Assembly: GCA_035578155.1 (NCBI GenBank)
Contig: JAPWDM010000013.1
Span: 6,287,527-6,351,526 of the forward strand
From: Brachynemurus nebulosus
Lineage: Eukaryota > Arthropoda > Insecta > Neuroptera > Myrmeleontidae
Reading direction: 5' to 3'
DNA length: 64,000 nt
Shown: positions 1-12,074 of the stretch, piece after piece
Position numbering within the stretch: the first letter of the stretch is position 1
Layout: each line of letters starts with the position of its first letter
Program-made: the position numbers and the translations under genes
The notes under the pieces: model-generated
Seen by the model: the letters and a program-made list of their open reading frames with translations, nothing else
What the model was told of the DNA's origin: nothing
Databases searched by the model: none

Positions 1-550
1 AATATAACATAACGTGTATAACGTGTATAATATAGGGTATACGATACTAATGATACGATGGTATGATACATAGGTTAGGTATATATGCGAGTTCTAAACT
101 TAATATTTTTTTAGAACTAATATTTTAATTTCTTTTTACTATCCTTTATTTTTAAAATGCATAAAACAAATTTTACATCAAATTTAGTCCAAATGTATAA
201 TAAACTAATAAAATAATCTAAATAAAAAACATACCCAATTTTATGTACACTGTAAGATGTAAGTATAGATATTAAAATAATTCTAAGAAAAACAATATGC
301 ATTTTACTTTACAATATTTTCAAATTTTTAAAATAAAATTTGCCCGTTTATTGTCAGATTATTACGTCTCCAAATATTAGTTTTTCTTCAAAACAGCATT
401 AAGTGGATATCTCCCAACATAAAATTATTGGAGATTTTTACAATCAATATTTTTCATTGTTTTCAACTGTGTATTTTTAATGTTGCATTAATTTTGTAAT
501 TTGTTAAACATAATTATATTAATTTTATTCGGATATAATAATTGTTTCCA
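1..550. other. AT-rich stretch, no gene seen
   Basis: Very AT-rich sequence opening with short TATAACGTG-like near-repeats in the first 50 bases. No open frame with protein-like composition, no RNA gene and no terminal inverted repeat was found. Confidence 0.5.
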
Positions 551-784
551 AACACTCATTCACTTGAGTGAGTGTTTCTCATGTAAACTGTATGATTGAA
601 TTTGTTTGTTGATTCGTATTTGAAATTGTACCAATCAGTTGTGTAAAGTGAGTGAGTGGAGTGAGTGATTCAATTCATAAAAACGAGTGAGCGAATTGTG
701 TCAAGTGAGTGAGTGATTCAATTCATTGAATCGACTCACCGCAGTGAGCGGATTCAAAACATTCAACTCACTAAAAAGAGTGAT
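551..784. repeat. TGAGTGA / TGAATCA motif-rich palindromic repeat
   Basis: About 230 bases dominated by GAGTGAGT and GATTCAATTCA words in both orientations. It starts with a self-complementary block (CACTCATTCACTTGAGTGAG) and ends in inverted copies near AACTCACTAAAAAGAGTGA. The design resembles a palindrome-rich MITE, but I could not define a target-site duplication, so the class is open. Confidence 0.5.
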
Positions 785-1392
785 TATTCCCATAACTATT
801 AAGAAGGCACTTGTTATTTTCGGACATAATTCTATCATTCAAATAAATCAATAATAAAATTACAAAAAAACAGTCACATCCAAGCGAGTTTATCAGTAAA
901 GAAGGGGCTCGCAAAATTAAAAAGTTTGAGAAACAATGATCTAAATACTCACGGTCATATCATATCAAAAACACCTCTCTCATAGATTGCCTTCTACTTT
1001 TATCATTATTATTTTCATTAAAGAAAGAAAACCGTAACTCTGGCCCCGAACTTTTAATTTACAAAATCAAATCTCCCCTATACCCATTTATAATTCTCAT
1101 GTCGCCTTATCGTTATCACCGAAATAGAGCACATAATTAAGAGCGTACAAATAATAGCATGAATTAAATATACACGTGTATGAACGAAAAACATGTATTC
1201 GTTACACAGCACACACATGATACGATACTGTAAGAAATATTGCCTTACATTATAACGACATTCAGACATCAGGGGTTTGTCTACGTTTGTTATATCTAAT
1301 CAGTTCTTAGAAGAATTATTTCTTCACCGTACGAAAATATTAATGTCTTTTATATTAATAGGGCGCATTAAATATGAATATGTAACATTAGG
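785..1392. other. No gene seen
   Basis: AT-rich sequence. The only open frame above 60 codons (minus strand, 1078-1269) is hydrophobic and has no recognisable domain; I treat it as chance. Confidence 0.45.
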
Positions 1393-2562
1393 CCAAGTTC
1401 AGATCGAACTTGAGCGACCGGAATTATTCTGACAACCTGATCAGATTTTGTTTAAACCGAAATTAGGTCTCCGACTTTTTGTCATAAAGTTGATATTTTC
1501 GAAGTTAGGTTGGCAAAAAAAAAACGATTTTTCTTTAAACATATGGAACGAATTATCCAAATAAATTATTTTCACATATTTTAGTCTCTTGTCAGTGAAG
1601 TGGCTCAATAAAAATTTCAATTTTGAAATAAAAACAACGTTTTTAATCGTTTTTTATCAGCACCAAATGTAATAAAATGATATACTAAAAAAAACTGAAT
1701 AAGATTTCATATATATTTGTTGCATTTTTTTTGAGAAAAATTATCGAGAACATTTGTTTTATGTCAGAGACGTTAGATTATGTTTACACGTTATTAAAAC
1801 TATTAACAATTTGCTACAACTGCATAAAAATTACGTTAAACCACATTGAAACAATAATACTTTAACATAAATTTATGCGTGTTTGAAGATATTCTTAATA
1901 ATTATGCACAATGTATGCACAGTATATTCAATTTTAATATCAAAATACAACGTTTTTCTCTATAAATATTTATATATACTGTAAAAGTTGAAAATAATAC
2001 AAATTTTTAGTTTGATTTTCACATCTCTAATATGAACATTATTCACAATTCATTACGCATAAGAGTGGGAGAGACAGTAATACTTTTTAGACTAGCAAAA
2101 ACTCAATTAAAAAGGATATTTTTGAACTACGATTCCTTTTGATTATTTTTATTTTTAGGATATTTTTAATTTCAAAATTCCGATCAGCGTATGTGAAAAA
2201 AATTAATTTTGTTGAATTTTTAATGTAGCAATTATATGTATAGCGATCTGAACTCTAGCAAAATTATGACTTTTTCAACTTAAAAACACATATAAATAAC
2301 TCCGGAAATATCAGCTTTATCGCAAAAAGGTGAAGACACCTTAATTGCCGGCATTGTACCAAAGAATTTGAAAAAAAATTCAGAATTCAAATAGATTACT
2401 CTTAGTTATTCGTATAACAATCTTGGTTTCAACAAAATCTGACCAGATTGCCAGAGGACAAAATGAACTTTTATAATAAATACTATGTATAGAACACGAT
2501 TGTATAAACAAATTCCAGCCAAATAATTTTGACCACTCTAGTTCGGTCTGAACCTAGACTAC
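1393..2562. mobile_element. Non-autonomous TIR DNA transposon (about 1.17 kb)
   Basis: The left end (AAGTTCAGATCGAACTTGAG, from about 1396) matches the reverse complement of the right end near 2520-2555 (AGGTTCAGACCGAACTAGAG), and the match continues in register for about 35 bases. A second inverted pair (CAGATTTTGTTTAAACC near 1442 and GGTTTCAACAAAATCTG near 2425) lies just inside. The interior is AT-rich and has no transposase-like frame. The exact ends and the target duplication are not clear, so the superfamily is unassigned. Confidence 0.6.
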
Positions 2563-4225
2563 ATATACCCAAGTTCTTTCTTAACAATATCACGAAGCGA
2601 AATTTAAAACCGAAAATTATAACGTACGCCTAATGAAAACGTCATCAAAATCAGCTACTTCAACCAGAGGATGTGTAAATTTTTTGAAATTACATATTCA
2701 ATATTTAAGAGCTTCTAGAAGGTTGAGTCAATTTTTAGTTTATTTACTAAACTACTTAAACAAAAAATTTTTTAATCCAAAATGATTGATACACCTTCAT
2801 ATGTTCAATCATCATGTCTCCTTAATTAGTTTTTCGATATCGAAACCTGTTGAAAACCGTTTATTTCGACACCGTGTTATTTTATAAACAAAGCAAAGTT
2901 GATTTTATCATAAAAGTTCAGAAAAAATTATTACATGGCCATGTTCCTTCACTGTTTAGTTAATAAAATTTAAAAAAAAAAAATAAAGGAAAAAAACCAC
3001 TGTTGAATCTTTAAACCAAATTTAGAAAACAATTTATCATTTAATGAGTTCATATATAAAAAATTAATCGATGTGAAATCTTTCGTTTTTCTAAAGGTGA
3101 TTCAAAAATAATCAAATATTTATTATGTGTAGTTTCGAAGTACCTTGACGAAATTGGACCTATATCTTATTACCTATATTGGTAATAAGGTAAAGCATCA
3201 AGTTTCGATTCCTATACTTTGCGTGCGAAAAATCAAGAGGCCAAAACTGGATCTTTAATCAGATGTGGTCTCTTCACCAGAGCTATCCCACTTTATAAAA
3301 ATATTTTTTTGACCAAAAAAGAGCCTCTGAATGGGTTTGTTTTGATGACAATTCAAGCACTATTTTTTTTTCTAAATGTATGTACGTAATACTTTGTACC
3401 CTTCAGATGTCTCGATTTTATCTGAACCTTTATGACGAAGGGAATGGCGATATTTAATTCATGCGAAGTAAAATCAGCTGATATTAATGTTTGTAAATAT
3501 TATCATTTCGTAGCTCAAACCAGTACTTTACTTCTCCTCTATAGGCAGGCTTGTCAAACCATTCGGTTTTTGAGCGAACAGACCCGTTTCGAATTTGGTT
3601 CTTCATGTGCGACCGGACTTGAATTGTCCGGTTAATTGTCAAAGTTAAAAGTTATCCCTTATGATCACTAACTGCGTTTGGTATTACGCCGTATTTTTGG
3701 GAGAAAAGTGGATTTGTGTAGAGGGGACGTCTGAGTTGAAATCAAAGGGCAAAAATTTTCAATTTTCAGAACAAATATTGACGTCTGGTCTTCGGAGTGC
3801 GTCCTAGAGGCAAGCCTGCCTCCAGGACCTACCTGCAGTCTTCCCGCCATGACCGTATAATATACGCAGAGCTCCCCCAAATGAGAAATATATTTCATCC
3901 ATCAACACCATGACTTCAACGAGGTGCCCTGGATTACAACGACCCTTTGACATGTAAATCGGGAAAAAGTTCCTTTGGAATTTTGAATAGTTCGAAATTG
4001 TCGTAGCTGTGATGACGTCACCAAGTACATTTAGAAAATTCTAACTGGAGATAACTACTAAAAATCCCTTCCCTACACTTGTTTCTATTTTCCATTAAAA
4101 TTTCTGATTACTTCCAAATCACCTGTATCAAAAATATTTTCAAAAACCCCGTTTGGCTTCGCATACATGCATATGTGTGATATGTATGTGAAATAATAAA
4201 GGAACCCATCACACCTAAATATGTA
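2563..4225. other. No gene seen
   Basis: AT-rich intergenic-looking sequence. A short perfect hairpin (ACCGGAC / GTCCGGT, 3612-3618 and 3626-3632) and a TGACGTCA octamer at 4013-4020 are present. The octamer sits in a phrase (TGACGTCACCAAG) that recurs in diverged form elsewhere in the window, so it looks repeat-derived. Small frames at 3432-3635 (+) and 3668-3898 (-) show no family features. Confidence 0.4.
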
Positions 4226-4227
4226 TA

Positions 4228-5121
4228 CCGTAAAACCGTCTAGACCCAGACACTTTTTTACATTTTATTGGTTAATTTTATGTTTATACAATTTCCGTCA
4301 TAGTAATGTTTCCGTCATAGATATTACCAATAAAAGTATAACCATCAGAAAGAGTGTATATTATTAGTAATATCCCTGACGACCCATTTGTTTCATTATA
4401 AGTAAAAATAAAAAAAATAAAAAATAATTAGTAAGTGTCCGGGTCTACACGCCAAATCGGTCTTGACCCGGACACTTACTTAAATAATGTAATAACATGC
4501 AAACAAATCTCGCTCGTCGGGGTTAGGACAGTGTTTTACATCGTCTGATGTCTTTGAACCTGTCAAAGGCTTCAAAACATTTTGTGAGAAGGAAGAGGGG
4601 TCAATGCATAGTATGCCTCTCTATGAAGTAAAGATGCGATATAACATCAGAAGGAAGCATAAACCGCGTAATTCTCGCGGTATGTATGGATAGTGGAAGT
4701 TACAGCCAGTGCGAAGCGCGGCCATAGTGTAATAAACTGATATGTCCGGGTCTAAACGGATATATGTATATAGCGTGTATTTTTTATATATACATCGAAG
4801 ATAACTTCAAGCATCATTAAATGATGCGCGATAAAATTCTGAACTCATACATATCAAAATTAAAACAATATGACAATTATGACGAAAATTACATGTCTAA
4901 GTTAGACACACATTTTATTTCTTTGAAAAACTGGAGAATAGTAATCCTGTAAAATGAGATAGTAAATATTGAAATTCGTACTTTTTATTGGTACAGCTAT
5001 TTAGAGGATGTTTTTCTCTCTCTAATGACGTCAATAACAAATATTTATTGTTGCAGGTTAATGTAGAAATTATTTACTTTGCAGATTGGTGCAAAGTGTC
5101 CAGGTCTAGACGGTTTTACGG
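4228..5121. mobile_element. TA-flanked TIR element with internal AGTGTCCGGGTCTA motif array
   Basis: Near-perfect ~28-base TIRs start CCGTAAAACCGTCTAGACC at 4228 and end with the complement at 5121. Both are flanked by TA (4226-4227, 5122-5123), as expected for Tc1/mariner/pogo-type insertion. The terminal word AGTGTCCGGGTCTA recurs inside at about 4432, 4459 (inverted) and 4740. The 894-base interior holds no intact transposase. The frame at 4988-5251 runs across the right TIR into flanking DNA and is not a gene. Confidence 0.78.
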
Positions 5122-5123
5122 TA

Positions 5124-5754
5124 ATCCAATGACACCAGTAATTGCCTGTGATTCCAATTTTATTTTTGAAGTCGCGCTAAACTCTCAACATCCATATCAA
5201 AAACAAACAATACTGACCAACCGCGCCTATACACAGCTCGACGACCAGTAGCTAGCCCATCATCCGACCATTTCTTGTCAAGATTTATGATCATTCAAAA
5301 TCCATTGGTTTGATTGTTAATTTTTATATGCCTATATGCACATCAAAACTAGGCCATAAAGTACCTACCCAAGTATAGTAAATTTCATGAAAAAGTGTAA
5401 AACCATTTGAATCCAGCATGGAATTATTACTAATACAGACGATCCTCGAAAGTAAGAGTTCTCGAAACCGAGATTTTTTCTTACTTACAGAAGTTTAATA
5501 GACAGATATACCTTAGTATACCTTGAGGAGGTATAGAAAAGGAATCATAATCGAAAAAAGAGGATAAAAAACAAAGATATAACAGATTTGTTTATGTTGA
5601 AAGCTCAGACTTTCTCGTTCAGAGAATTATAGGACAATTTTTCACTTAAAAATAAATGGCTTTCGTTACGCTTGATTTGAGAAAAATAAACTTTTTTTGA
5701 ATTTGACAACGTCAGCAAGTCTAATAAAGTTCTTCAGTGCTTCAAAAACCGTAA
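5124..5754. other. No gene seen
   Basis: AT-rich sequence between two transposons. Nothing recognisable on either strand. Confidence 0.45.
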
Positions 5755-5762
5755 TATTATGA

Positions 5763-5988
5763 TGAGGGCTGGATCTAGGAGGGGCAGCGGGGACACCTGC
5801 CCCGCTACAGGTTTTAGGTGGCGTCAAAATGTTGAATTTAAGTTTTTCTGGCCCGTCACGTGCTTTTTGTAGAGAAAAATTAAAATATTGTTGTGGGAAA
5901 ATTTCCGAATTTGTCATTTTTCTTGAGGAGGATGCCAACAGCAAAGTTTGCCCCCCCCCCTCATAATAATTGTAGGTTCAGCCCTGAT
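5763..5988. mobile_element. hAT-type MITE (226 bp) with perfect 8-bp target duplication
   Basis: Ends are AGGGCTGGATCTAG (left) and the complement of AGGGCTGAACCTAC (right). The octamer TATTATGA flanks both sides exactly (5755-5762 and 5989-5996). An 8-bp duplication plus YAGGG-type ends is the hAT signature. The interior is GC-rich for this window (CACCTGCCCCGCTAC and a C10 run). The ORFs reported across it change frame at the boundaries and are not coding. Confidence 0.85.
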
Positions 5989-6009
5989 TATTATGAAATT
6001 AAAAAAACA

Positions 6010-6205
6010 AGAAGCTGTTATTTTTTTAGAGAATATTGCCACAAAAATAAAATATTTCCCCGTAGCGAAAAATAGCCTAAAACATTTTCTGTTTCCCAAG
6101 CTAACTCTGTGCAGAGTTGTAAGTCAATTGGTTAAACGGTTGAAGGGTAAGAGAAAGACAAACAAACAAACTCACTCACTTTCACATTTATAATGTTAGT
6201 AATGA
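6010..6205 (+). repeat. Decayed insect retroelement-like tail
   Basis: The order of blocks (AAAATAGCCTA, a cytosine-rich word, GTCAATTGGTTAAACGGTTG, then AAAGACAAACAAACAAACTC and a TTTATAATGTTAGTA end) follows a dispersed repeat I know from many insect genomes, usually the 3' end of RTE-like or other non-LTR retroelements. The assignment is from memory of that pattern; no retroelement protein is visible here. Confidence 0.5.
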
Positions 6206-6524
6206 TTGTATTTTATATAATGAAACCGTCTATACAATGTTGCTTATAAATATATGTGACGGTCCATACAGATTAGTTTTTTCGGGTGATAAATCATTGT
6301 ATTAAAAACTGTTTTGGACAATAAATATTAAATATTGGTTTGTGTTTTTTATCAAATGAAGTTGATATAAACATTTTTCAAATTAATTTTCGAAAATGAT
6401 TTTTTAATCATACTGTATTACGCCGTGTCGTGTTAGGTGATTGATATTATACATACTAATATTTAAGATTATTAAATAAAAGTTAGATTATGTCATTTTG
6501 TAAATTAATTGGATATATTGGGTG
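6206..6524. other. No gene seen
   Basis: AT-rich spacer with no recognisable feature. Confidence 0.45.
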
Positions 6525-6532
6525 CTCTAGAA

Positions 6533-6675
6533 CAGTGTTTTTCAAAAAATGTGGTCTACGAACCAACGGTACCTAAAATTATAAATTTGCTACTTACTTA
6601 TTTGTGACATGGTTTTCGGGCTTGGGTTTGATATTCTTAAGTGGTCTTTGAAGTTTGAAGGTTTGGGAGCCATTG
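6533..6675. mobile_element. Short hAT-type MITE (143 bp)
   Basis: Begins CAGTGTTTTTCAAAAAATG and ends GGGAGCCATTG. The left end is typical of hAT elements (CAGTG). Flanking octamers CTCTAGAA (6525-6532) and TTCTAGAA (6676-6683) agree at 7 of 8 positions, consistent with an old 8-bp duplication. The interior keeps the hAT phrase GTGGTCTACGAACCA. The open frame at 6609-6794 crosses the right end. Confidence 0.75.
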
Positions 6676-6683
6676 TTCTAGAA

Positions 6684-8270
6684 GAAAAAATACCAATTAC
6701 GTGTTGGATACGCATTATAGAGTTCTTCATAGCTTCCAGAAAATACAGAGTATTTAAGGTAGTTACCTCAACTCACAACTTTTCGACAGAATAGTTTCAA
6801 ATTTTAATAGTATAAAGAAGAATGCTAAATCTGATTGTCCTTGTAATTTGGGAAAGATTGATCGCTTCTGAGTTAAGAAAATTAGGGTTAAAGTTTGCAT
6901 CTACTCCATGTATTAGATCTCAAAATTCTGACTACGTACCCTTGTTTTGTATTTAACAATATAATGACGACTGAATTCAATAAAAAAATTGGCAAAAGAA
7001 AGATTAATAAGTCCTGAATGTAAAGAAAAAATTGAATTATTTGTTGATCGTTTTGAATTGAAGATATCATCAGGGAAATTATAGTATTTCAAAAGCAACT
7101 GAACCGAAGCAGTCTGGCAGCCCTGTATAATTTATTGTTTAAACAATATTAAAAATTCATGAATAGCGTTTTTTGACCTTTCACCGCTTACTTAGCGAAA
7201 ACGGTGATAGATACATTAAAAAGTTCGCGAAAACACCTGTCTATTTTGTACAGGTGAAAAAATAAAGCGCTCCAAACGCATATGCATACCACTTAATATG
7301 CTTGTTGGGTAAATAACAATGATGCCAGAGCATTTATTATAAAAAACTTTGATAGTATAAGTGTGTATACACAGGCTGCTTGAAAGTCTGCATATACATG
7401 TTGGTATGAAGAGTACATCATCAACATCTATCCACTAATACAGACAATAATGACATAAATTAATTTTGGTTTGCAATTTTTTCTACTAGCATGTCACAAG
7501 GTAACTACCTTAAATACATTTTTTACGTATAACTTGCACCTGTGTTACTATGAGAGTCAAGTCAATTTATTGACAATTTAATTTCACGTGTTTCTTAAAC
7601 AAACAGATAAATTTGAAGTTCAATATTTCGTAAACAAGTGGATTCTCAAACTCAAAATAACTCTATATATCGGGCATTACAAGGAGCAAAATTTTGACAC
7701 ATTTTGATCAGTGGTTCTAGAATTAACGCTATTTATGACTCTTTAGAAAACCTAAATTTTATTTTTTCGATAGGTACCTAATCTCTATGGACTCTGTTTA
7801 TGAAAATCAATAAAACTTAGACAAGAAGTATAACAAACGGTCTTAGTTATACTAATGTTAAAAATTAAATCATAAGTCAAGTGATCTATGGGAGACTTTT
7901 GATTTTTTGTGTTTTTTTTTTTCAGACACTAATATCCCTTATCAGAATTGAAACATTTTTGAAAATTGCATTACAATGAGTGAGGTGATTTGAAATATAA
8001 ACTTCTCCCTTAGGGAGAGACTTTGAAATTTCGAAGAGCTTCATAAAGTACAATTTATAGAAATTTCAGTTTATAACAACATTATTTGCAACAATTTTCC
8101 ATAAAAATTCACCCATCTACCCCTAAAATCGCAAAATTATTTTTAAGTCTTTGTAACCTTTGAACGGTCTTTTTCGTTAGGATTTCTTTGGCTATTATTC
8201 AAAGATGCTTACATATCAATTCCTTATCAATTTTTTATTGATTCCAACCCAGCTGATTCGAAAAATAAAT
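6684..8270. other. No gene seen
   Basis: About 1.6 kb of AT-rich sequence with T and A runs. The small minus-strand frames at 6888-7098 are hydrophobic and featureless. Confidence 0.4.
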
Positions 8271-8722
8271 ACCCCTGTCGCAGCATACTGCATAACATAG
8301 CGAATTTCCGTTTATAAAAATTAGTTTTTCTCGGAAACTAGTTGACATAGAACAATAGCTTAAAGACCTTTTTTATGTAATTTTTTCTCTTCTTTTAAAT
8401 GGTGTAAAATAATTTCGCAAAAATTTTTGAATAAGTGGAAATGTTGGCAAAAACTAATTTTTTGCAAGAACAAAAAGCATGTCCCTGGCATCCGATGTGT
8501 CTGGCTAACGAACTTGTCCAACGATTTGGCATTTCCAACATTTTCACCAAATTTCGTAAACCTAGGACATTTCGTTCGAGAGTTATTAACCGAATATTAT
8601 TTTTGGTTTCTAGGGACCTCAAAACAAATTTCTGCCATAGCCGCGGGCTCAAGTCGCGTCATGACTGTGGCTGTAATAGCTGAATTTCATTCTGGAAATT
8701 CGTTAAAACGAAACTGGAAGTT
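8271..8722 (+). repeat. Dispersed repeat family A, copy 1 (most complete)
   Basis: Begins ACCCCTGTCGCAGCATACTG, passes through TTTTTCTCGGAAACTAGTTG, TGGCATCCGATGTGTCTGGC and AGGGACCTCAAAACAAATTT, and ends near GTAATAGCTGAATTTC. The same blocks in the same order occur at six other places in the window. Its overlapping ORFs (8395-8652 -, 8427-8774 +, 8435-8683 +) are frames of the repeat, not genes: other copies of the same positions are frameshifted and carry different stops. Class unknown; no TIR or poly-A tail is evident. Confidence 0.85.
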
Positions 8723-9309
8723 CCTACAACTGCGTTATTACTTTTTTTTCGCATTAAAAATTGAAAAAATTTAAAGATATAAACCCGATGGAATAACCCA
8801 GCCATTACCTTAAATTGGAATAACTTCATCCTCAAATAACTGAACATTCTTTATGGGACCACCCGCCACATTCAATTCAAAAAATATCTCTACCATTCGA
8901 TTTTCATAATAATTTGGTCCAGACACATCAAAACAGGTACACAATTTCTTTAATAGCCACATATATTTTAACTCTGTGACATCAGACTACAATACGACAG
9001 TCTTGGCTTAATACATATAAGCAATCATAAAAAAGGCAAAAAAGTTTTGTTAAAATATCATTTCATTATTATTTATTTGATAGCGACATTATATTTAAAT
9101 AGCTATAATAATAATAGTAAAAATAATTTATCGATAATCTAAACCGTGTATATGGGTTTTAGTGATCGTTGCAAGCTGTATAGAAAACAGGATCGATTAT
9201 TCTTTGAACGTACACGCTATTATTATTGTTAAAAAGGATTTGTAGCTCTATCGTAAAGCTATAAAAATGCATAGATGTGTTTTTTATTAGTGAGAACATT
9301 ACGTATACC
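8723..9309. other. No gene seen
   Basis: AT-rich spacer between family A copy 1 and a Tc1-like element. Confidence 0.4.
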
Positions 9310-9311
9310 TA

Positions 9312-10897
9312 CACTACCGATCAAAAATTTAGGACCAAATGAAAAATTCCCTCCGCTGACTAATTTAAAACACTTTTTTTAAAAATTCGTAATCTCTCAG
9401 ATTCCTTTTGTGCCTTTAAGGGGAGGTTTACTCGAGAGTCCTTAAAAATTATGTATTTTCCTAGAATTTTTTTTTCTCAAAAACGGAAGTAAATATCAAT
9501 TTCAAATTTTGTGCACATATTTATTAAGTATTAAACTACACAAAAATTTTTCAAGGAAAAATATAAAAAAGTGTCCATTTTAAAGATAGTGCAGTGTGAC
9601 GATCTGAAAATCCAAAAACTACCGAAATCCAAAAACAAAAAAGATTTATAAAATATATGAAGAGTACCGGCACCTCTATCTATAATATCAATAAATTGCT
9701 AAAAGAAAAAAAAAATGGTGGATGTTTGAACTATTGATTACGATTTTTGTCTTATTTTTCGCTCTTTAAAATAAATTTAAAAATAAAAAAAAACTGAAAG
9801 TAAATCGAACTTAGGTAGAGGTGCCGAAGAATTGAATTATCTTTAAAATAAAAAATTAAAAAAAGGATCTATCGAATAGTTTTTGAGTTATCGTGTCCAC
9901 CAGTTCCAAAAATGTAGTTTGGAGATATTATGAAATATATATAAAGAAACGTATTTTCAAAATTTTATATTTAATACTCATTATTGCGTGGAATACGTTT
10001 TTTGAATTATTTTTTTTTTTTATAGAAAGCTGAATTCGGTTAATGTGCAAGAATCTTGTTTTTAAATTATTTTCAGTAAAATCACTTTGGGAAAATATTC
10101 TATACATAATTTGCTATCAATTTCGGCAAAAAAATGGATTTTTTTATCAAATCTCAAGTAAACCTTCCCTTAACTCAGCAATTCCCATGCCGCGACCTAT
10201 CGACAAAATATTCTTATTTTGTGCTAGTTTTTATCTTTAGGTACTCAACATATAAAAAATAAATAATTGAAAAAAAATACCCTTTAGTTTTTTCTTTAAA
10301 TGGCGTGTCAATTATAGGTCATACGGGCCGTTATTTGTAATATGAACTGATAAAACGGTATGAAATTACCGGCAAAAAATCACTTTCATTACAAGCTTGA
10401 TTCTTAAATAATAAAATTTGTTGTAACAATCATAACAGTACCTACTTTTTAGACATTTTTATAACAGCAAAGATACCACAAGATACACTCACGTGCAATA
10501 AAACAGCAAATCATTTGAAACAAGAGAATTAATTTGACCGATAACATAACTTCAGTGTTGCCAAATTAAAACCATGAATACTACTAAGTATTAACATTTT
10601 AGTCGTAACACATTTATTTTCAAAATTTGTTATATTGTCTGTAAAAAAAAATCACAAATCACTGTCACCTAGAGGTGACACTGGGAATTCCCGAGTTAAA
10701 TTACTTTCATCAAAATCACTTTGGGAACATATTCTACACATAATTAGCTACCAATTTCTGCAAAAAAAATCAATTTTTTTTAACGACTCTCAAGTAAACC
10801 TCCCCTTAATAACCATCCAAAGTCATAGACTTTTAATCAAAAATAAATTTTTAAGTTATATTCCCCTTTTGGGCTTGAATTTTTTTGGCTGGCAGTG
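9312..10897. mobile_element. Tc1/mariner-like element (about 1.6 kb), transposase not recognisable
   Basis: The left end CACTACCGATCAAAAATTTA matches the complement of the right end GGCTGGCAGTG. Both are bounded by TA (9310-9311 and 10898-10899). A subterminal inverted pair lies further in: GGGGAGGTTTACTCGAGAGT near 9420 and GACTCTCAAGTAAACCTCCC near 10785. The right subterminal block also occurs a second time inside (about 10055-10245 against 10690-10870), so the right end is partly duplicated. The length suits a full Tc1 element, but I see no transposase frame. A perfect hairpin TGTCACCT/AGGTGACA lies at 10663-10680. Confidence 0.7.
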
Positions 10898-10899
10898 TA

Positions 10900-11224
10900 T
10901 GTGGATGTATCGATCAATTCAGTGCTATACAGTAGGACTACTATTAGTGTGAATAAGGAGATGAATAGAAGGATAACAACATTATTATTATTATATAACT
11001 ATTATTTTGAAAATGTCCTTGTAATATCGTCGTGTCTATAATACTTTTATTGCATGAAAAAACATATAGTATTATCCGGTACAGTCAATATCAGACTATC
11101 AATTTATTTACCTGTCACAGTAATAATGTAGCAACAGTGATTCTATTAGAGAACAGCTTTAGACTGGCGAATAAAAAACAAAGAAAAATTGATTTATATT
11201 TTTAAGATTTGGAATTTTTTTACT
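10900..11224. other. No gene seen
   Basis: AT-rich spacer, nothing recognised. Confidence 0.45.
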
Positions 11225-11405
11225 CCGATGTTAACACTTCTCGGGTATCGTGTCGCTATAGGGAATTATTTTTTATTAGGAATTTTCCCACAAGCATAAA
11301 AGTATGTTTCCGGAATAAAATACAGCCTATGTCTTGTTCTGTCCCCAGGGTTATATCTGTCCTTAGTTTCAAGTCGATTTGTTCAGCTGTTGAAGCGTGA
11401 AATTC
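11225..11405 (+). repeat. Decayed insect dispersed repeat (CCGGGATAAA...GTTCAG type)
   Basis: The series TTTTCCCAC, TTTCCGGAATAAAATACAGC, CTATGTCTTGTTC, CCCAGGGTTATATCTGTCC and AGTTTCAAGTCGATTTGTTC then GAAGCGTGAAA follows the layout of a very widespread insect repeat (consensus words FFCCGGGATAAAA, CTATGTCC, CAGGGT, ATTTCATCAAAATCGGTTCA in degenerate form). The identification is by recalled pattern. The 63-codon frame here is an accident of that repeat. Confidence 0.55.
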
Positions 11406-11509
11406 ACTCAATACTTTTTAGTATTCGAAACAGGATCCATTTATAATAAACCAACACTTCGTTACCCAATATTGCACCAGAATTGGTGAAATTTTCATGA
11501 TTTTGGATT

Positions 11510-11661
11510 AATGGCGGATCCAGCCAGCTGAAAAGGTGGGGCTGCCAGCTGAAAAGGAGGAATTTTGGGGAATTGTGTGTTCTCAATTGCATGTTTAACT
11601 TATTGTAGGTCAAAAGGGGGGGGGGCGCAGCAGACACAGCCGCCCCCTGGATCCGCATATG
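11510..11661. mobile_element. hAT-like MITE (152 bp) with flanking duplication
   Basis: Inverted ends GCGGATCCAG (11515) and CTGGATCCGC (11647-11656) enclose a G/C-rich core with a G10 run. The word TTTTGGATT stands at 11501-11509 and again at 11662-11670, so an 8-9 bp target duplication is likely. The minus-strand frame 11404-11673 covers the whole element plus flanks and is not a gene. Confidence 0.72.
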
Positions 11662-11852
11662 TTTTGGATTCATTTGAAGCTTGATTCAATCTTGGACTTT
11701 TGCTGGTATTAGCTTAGCCATTTAGTGTGGCATTTCTTACAGGAGATATTACTTAATCGAAATCTACTTTGTCAAGTTTTTGATTCCATTATTTTCGGTC
11801 TCTTATCACAACTTGAAAGTTTTCAAAAAATATTATAGTATAATACTGTCGA

Positions 11853-12074
11853 TTGATAACAATTGATAAGATATTACTTATACAAAACATTAACAACATC
11901 GAAGATGTCGAACACATCGAAAACATCATATCAAATTTACGAATTCTAAATTTACCTTCTCTTCATCCATCGACTGCATTACATTATTATGGTGTTATAA
12001 GAAATCAAGAAATTATCAGAAAGCAATATCGAAGTTTCGATGAATTATTGAACCGTTGTATCTTCGTCGTATAA
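11853..12074 (+). CDS. Unrecognised open frame, possible exon
   Basis: The frame is open from a stop just upstream (about 11840) to a stop at 12072-12074, giving about 74-78 residues without ATG at the front; a TTG at 11853 is the nominal start. The translation has a protein-like mix of residues, with an N-terminal NIEDVEHIENIISNLRILNL segment that faintly resembles one leucine-rich repeat, followed by a charged C-terminal part (IIRKQYRSFDELLNRC). No family is recognised. An AG lies upstream (TATTATAG, about 11837) that could serve as a splice acceptor, but there is no pyrimidine tract. Chance remains the default explanation. Confidence 0.15.
   Translation: MITIDKILLIQNINNIEDVEHIENIISNLRILNLPSLHPSTALHYYGVIRNQEIIRKQYRSFDELLNRCIFVV

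Noticed and set aside
4013..4020. TGACGTCA (CRE-like octamer)
   Set aside because: It sits in the phrase TGACGTCACCAAG, which recurs in altered form near 15383, 25405 and 26545, so it is more likely part of a decayed repeat than a regulatory site.
4560..4690. Possible HTH-like piece of pogo transposase inside 4228-5121 (CEKEEGSMHSMPLYEVKMRY)
   Set aside because: The frame is short and the diagnostic helix-turn-helix residues (KAA..Y.IP..TL pattern) are not present, so I cannot call it.
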